Shown here one piece after another: positions 61,286 through 64,000 of a DNA stretch of 64,000 bases. The notes below the pieces were generated by a model. It was not told where the DNA came from and did not search any database. It worked only from the letters and a program-made list of their open reading frames with translations. Origin of the DNA: Dickeya dianthicola NCPPB 453 (lineage in GTDB: Bacteria; Pseudomonadota; Gammaproteobacteria; Enterobacterales; Enterobacteriaceae); contig NZ_CM001841.1 in the NCBI RefSeq assembly GCF_000365305.1, positions 137,841-201,840 on the forward strand, given 5' to 3'. The position numbers and the translations under genes were made by a program. Every line of letters starts with the position of its first letter. Positions within the stretch are counted from its first letter, which is position 1.

Positions 61286-63163
61286 ATGTTTAATAAAAAA
61301 ATAACGATGCTGGCGGCGATGATAGCCACAGCTTTTTCAGGATGGGCGCAGGGTAGCGACAACACACAGCAAAATAGTAATGACGCGATGGTGGTGACCG
61401 CCAACCGTTTTCCTCAGCCGATTTCTTCTGTACTGGCGCCAACTACCGTGGTGACGCGTGATGATATTGATCGCTGGCAGTCGAAGAGTTTGTCGGATGT
61501 GATGCGGCGGCTACCGGGGGTGGATTTCTACCAGAGCGGTGGTTTGGGGCAATTGAACTCTCTGTTTATTCGCGGTTCTTCTTCAAGCCATGTGCTGGTG
61601 TTGATTGACGGTGTTCGGCTTAATCAGGCCGGCGTCAGCGGTTCTTCCGATATCAGCCAAATCCCGATCTCTCTGGTTCAGAAAGTGGAATATATCCGCG
61701 GGCCGCGTTCTGCCGTTTATGGTTCGGATGCGATTGGCGGTGTAGTTAACATCATTACGACACGCGAGAAGAAAGGTACCACGCTTTCCGCAGGTATCGG
61801 CTCCAATGGTTATCAGTCCTATGACGTCGCTACCCAGCAGCAACTGGGTGCCAATACGCTGGCGACCTTTGCAGGCAATTACACCTATACCAAAGGGTTT
61901 GATGTGGTTGCCAACTTGCCTGATCCCTTTGGTGATCCTGCTCAGCCTGACCATGACGGCTTTATGAGCAAAACGTTATACGGCAATGTCGAGCATCAGT
62001 TCAGCGATAACATAAGTGGATTTCTTCGCGGATACGGCTTTGACAATCGGACCGCGTATGATGGTACCGCCAGCTTTAATCGCGCGGAGGCATTTCCCGA
62101 TACAAGGCAGCTCTATAGCCAATCTTGGGATGGCGGCTTACGTTATCACCAAGACATTTGGTCATCTCAGCTGATTACCAGCTACAGCCACAGCAAAGAT
62201 TATAATTACGATCCGCGTTTTGGCCGCTCTGATATTTCCGCGACGCTGGATGATATCCAACAGTATAACGTCCAGTGGAACAACAGTGTTCAGGTTGGCA
62301 AAGGGAATATCGGCGTTGGGGTTGACTGGCAGAAACAGACCACTGAGCCTGGAACCAACTTTGTCACCAATGGCTATGAGTTGCGTAATACCGGCGTATA
62401 TACCACGGTGTTGCAGTCATTCGGGCCGGTAACCGTTGAAGGCGCGTTGCGTAGTGATGATAGCTCCCAGTTTGGTCAGCATACTACCTGGCAGAGCAGT
62501 GCAGCGTGGGAGTTTATTGAAAGGTACCGTCTGTTGGCTTCTTATGGGACGGGGTATAAGGCACCTACAGTTGGGCAGTTATATGGATCATTTGCTGGAA
62601 ACCCTAACCTTAAACCTGAAGAAAGTAAGCAATGGGAAGGCGGTATTGAAGGCCTGACCGGTCCGGTAAACTGGCATGTTTCGGCATATCGCAATGATGT
62701 GGATAACCTGATCCAGAGCGGCAGTGTGCCAACATTTGCAAATATGAATGTAGGACGAGCCCGTTTACAAGGTGTGGAAGCAACCGCATCGTTTGACACG
62801 GGGTTCGTATCACACAAACTTTCATACGATTATCTGGACCCACGTAATGTCGATACTAATGAAGTCCTGACCAGACGTGCCCGGCAACAATTCAAATATG
62901 ATCTGGACTGGCAATTCAAAGATCTGGATTGGACGGTGACTTATCACTATTTAGGTGAGCGTTATGACCAGAACTTTAATACGTCAGAGAGAGTGAAACT
63001 GGCCGGAGTTAGTCTGTGGGACGTCGCTGCATCATATCCCGTCACCTCACATCTGACAGTTCGTGCTAGAATCGCCAACCTGTTCGATAAGAATTACGAG
63101 ACGGTATATGGCTACCGAACTGCAGGGCGAGAATATTATCTCACCGGAAGCTATAGTTTCTGA
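61286..63163 (+). CDS. btuB: Outer-membrane vitamin B12 transporter BtuB
   Basis: 625 residues. Signal peptide ([20 protein letters not shown], cleavage near AQG), TonB box [10 protein letters not shown] (about 32-41), plug domain with [20 protein letters not shown] and [20 protein letters not shown], then a 22-strand barrel ending in YYLTGSYSF with the terminal Phe for Bam assembly. Takes up cobalamin with TonB energy. Riboswitch upstream; the last 56 bases overlap murI. Confidence 0.96.
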   Translation: MFNKKITMLAAMIATAFSGWAQGSDNTQQNSNDAMVVTANRFPQPISSVLAPTTVVTRDDIDRWQSKSLSDVMRRLPGVDFYQSGGLGQLNSLFIRGSSSSHVLVLIDGVRLNQAGVSGSSDISQIPISLVQKVEYIRGPRSAVYGSDAIGGVVNIITTREKKGTTLSAGIGSNGYQSYDVATQQQLGANTLATFAGNYTYTKGFDVVANLPDPFGDPAQPDHDGFMSKTLYGNVEHQFSDNISGFLRGYGFDNRTAYDGTASFNRAEAFPDTRQLYSQSWDGGLRYHQDIWSSQLITSYSHSKDYNYDPRFGRSDISATLDDIQQYNVQWNNSVQVGKGNIGVGVDWQKQTTEPGTNFVTNGYELRNTGVYTTVLQSFGPVTVEGALRSDDSSQFGQHTTWQSSAAWEFIERYRLLASYGTGYKAPTVGQLYGSFAGNPNLKPEESKQWEGGIEGLTGPVNWHVSAYRNDVDNLIQSGSVPTFANMNVGRARLQGVEATASFDTGFVSHKLSYDYLDPRNVDTNEVLTRRARQQFKYDLDWQFKDLDWTVTYHYLGERYDQNFNTSERVKLAGVSLWDVAASYPVTSHLTVRARIANLFDKNYETVYGYRTAGREYYLTGSYSF

Positions 63164-63980
63164 TTTACCCGCCCGCCCCACGGTCCTCGTGTTTGATTCC
63201 GGGGTGGGCGGTTTGTCCGTTTATGATGAAGTTCGCAAATTGCTGCCGGACTTACATTATATCTACACCTTTGATAATGAGGCTTTTCCCTACGGGGAAA
63301 AGTCTGAGCAATTTATCATTGAGCGCGTGCTTTCTATTGTTGACGCGGTGGAAAAACAACACCCGCTGTCATTGGTAATCATCGCCTGTAATACAGCCAG
63401 TACGATTTCACTCCCGGCACTGCGTGCGCGTTTTAATTTTCCCGTCGTCGGTGTGGTACCTGCGGTAAAACCGGCTGCCAAATTGACCCGGAACGGCGTC
63501 GTTGGGTTGCTGGCGACACGTGCTACGGTCCAGCGCCCTTATACGCACGAACTGATTTCCCGCTTTGCTAATGACTGCCAAATTCTGCTGCTGGGGTCTG
63601 CTGAGCTGGTGGAATGGGGGGAAGCCAAGCTTCAGGGGGAGACGGTACCTGAGGACGCGTTGCGGAAAATCCTCAAGCCCTGGCTAAAATTGGCAGAGCC
63701 CCCAGATACGGTTGTTCTGGGATGTACTCATTTCCCTCTCCTGTCGGAAGAGTTGCAGCAGGTATTGCCTGATGGCACACGGCTTGTCGATTCGGGCACT
63801 GCTATTGCGCGCAGAACAGCGTGGCTGATTGAGCATCTGGAGAATCCGAAATTGTCGACAGAGTGTAATCTGGCTTACTGTTTATCGATTACACCGAAGG
63901 TCGCGGCGCTGTCGCCGGTTCTGCGCCGTTATGGTTTCAATTCGCTTGAACGATTAATGCTTTTGCCGGCTGGCGAGTAA
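63108..63980 (+). CDS. murI: Glutamate racemase
   Basis: 290 residues from the ATG at 63108 ([20 protein letters not shown]), which lies inside btuB as in E. coli. Catalytic Cys pair: [10 protein letters not shown] (about 92) and [11 protein letters not shown] (about 205); the phosphate-type loop [14 protein letters not shown] is near the start. Makes D-glutamate for peptidoglycan. Overlap with btuB suggests coupled translation. Confidence 0.97.
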   Translation: MATELQGENIISPEAIVSDLPARPTVLVFDSGVGGLSVYDEVRKLLPDLHYIYTFDNEAFPYGEKSEQFIIERVLSIVDAVEKQHPLSLVIIACNTASTISLPALRARFNFPVVGVVPAVKPAAKLTRNGVVGLLATRATVQRPYTHELISRFANDCQILLLGSAELVEWGEAKLQGETVPEDALRKILKPWLKLAEPPDTVVLGCTHFPLLSEELQQVLPDGTRLVDSGTAIARRTAWLIEHLENPKLSTECNLAYCLSITPKVAALSPVLRRYGFNSLERLMLLPAGE

Positions 63981-64000
63981 ATATTGAGCGGTCAAAATTA

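Overview
The window reads as chromosomal DNA of a soft-rot enterobacterium (Pectobacteriaceae), most likely Dickeya. This is an inference from the very close match of core proteins to E. coli families, the overall gene order, a dense set of chemoreceptors, and the palindromic repeat type in the spacers. No rRNA, tRNA, CRISPR array or replication origin was seen.

Layout. 1-6728: at least four methyl-accepting chemotaxis genes in a row on the minus strand, the first cut by the window edge; every spacer between them holds a copy or half copy of one palindromic repeat. 6729-8731: an AT-rich spacer, then a serine-hydrolase lipoprotein of the class C beta-lactamase type. 8732-14102: the ugpBAECQ operon for glycerol-3-phosphate and glycerophosphodiester uptake and cleavage, behind Pho-box repeats. 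14286-19192: an AEC-family permease, yhhA, trmL, and an unusual overlapping pair (a DUF3142 protein and a 733-residue secreted protein of unknown function). 19432-22433: the envelope stress locus cpxA-cpxR / cpxP, with a CpxR box and a CpxQ-like sRNA at the cpxP 3' end. 22434-26836: an AT-rich accessory island inserted between CpxQ and fieF. It holds a mosaic phage tail-fibre gene, an IS3-family remnant, an FkbM methyltransferase, the stump of a second tail-fibre gene with the same leader, a NUDIX stump and further repeats. 26837-31595: an XRE regulator with a membrane domain, fieF, pfkA and the agmatine-to-putrescine genes aguB-aguA. 31690-39775: phoA, tpiA, yiiQ, yiiR, fpr, glpX, glpK, glpF. 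40361-49522: zapB, rraA, menA, hslU, hslV, ftsN, cytR, priA, rpmE. 49663-55005: the methionine genes metJ / metBL / metF with MetJ operators. 55182-63980: a peroxiredoxin-glutaredoxin fusion facing oxyR, then sthA, fabR, yijD, trmA, a cobalamin riboswitch, btuB and murI.

How it fits together. Most of the right half keeps the order of the E. coli 88-90 minute region. The phosphate-starvation genes (ugp, phoA) and the glycerol genes (glpFKX) both feed glycerol-3-phosphate metabolism. glpK as written has a one-base deficit in a run of seven A near its start codon, which puts the start codon out of frame with the rest of the gene.

Two features cut across the window. Many gene boundaries carry short perfect or near-perfect tandem duplications of 13-18 bp (ugpA, ugpQ, cpxP, menA, zapB, rpmE/metJ, oxyR/sthA), and a related 15-bp in-frame series has lengthened the signal peptide of phoA. 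The cpxP-fieF gap looks like an insertion site for orphan tail-fibre cassettes.
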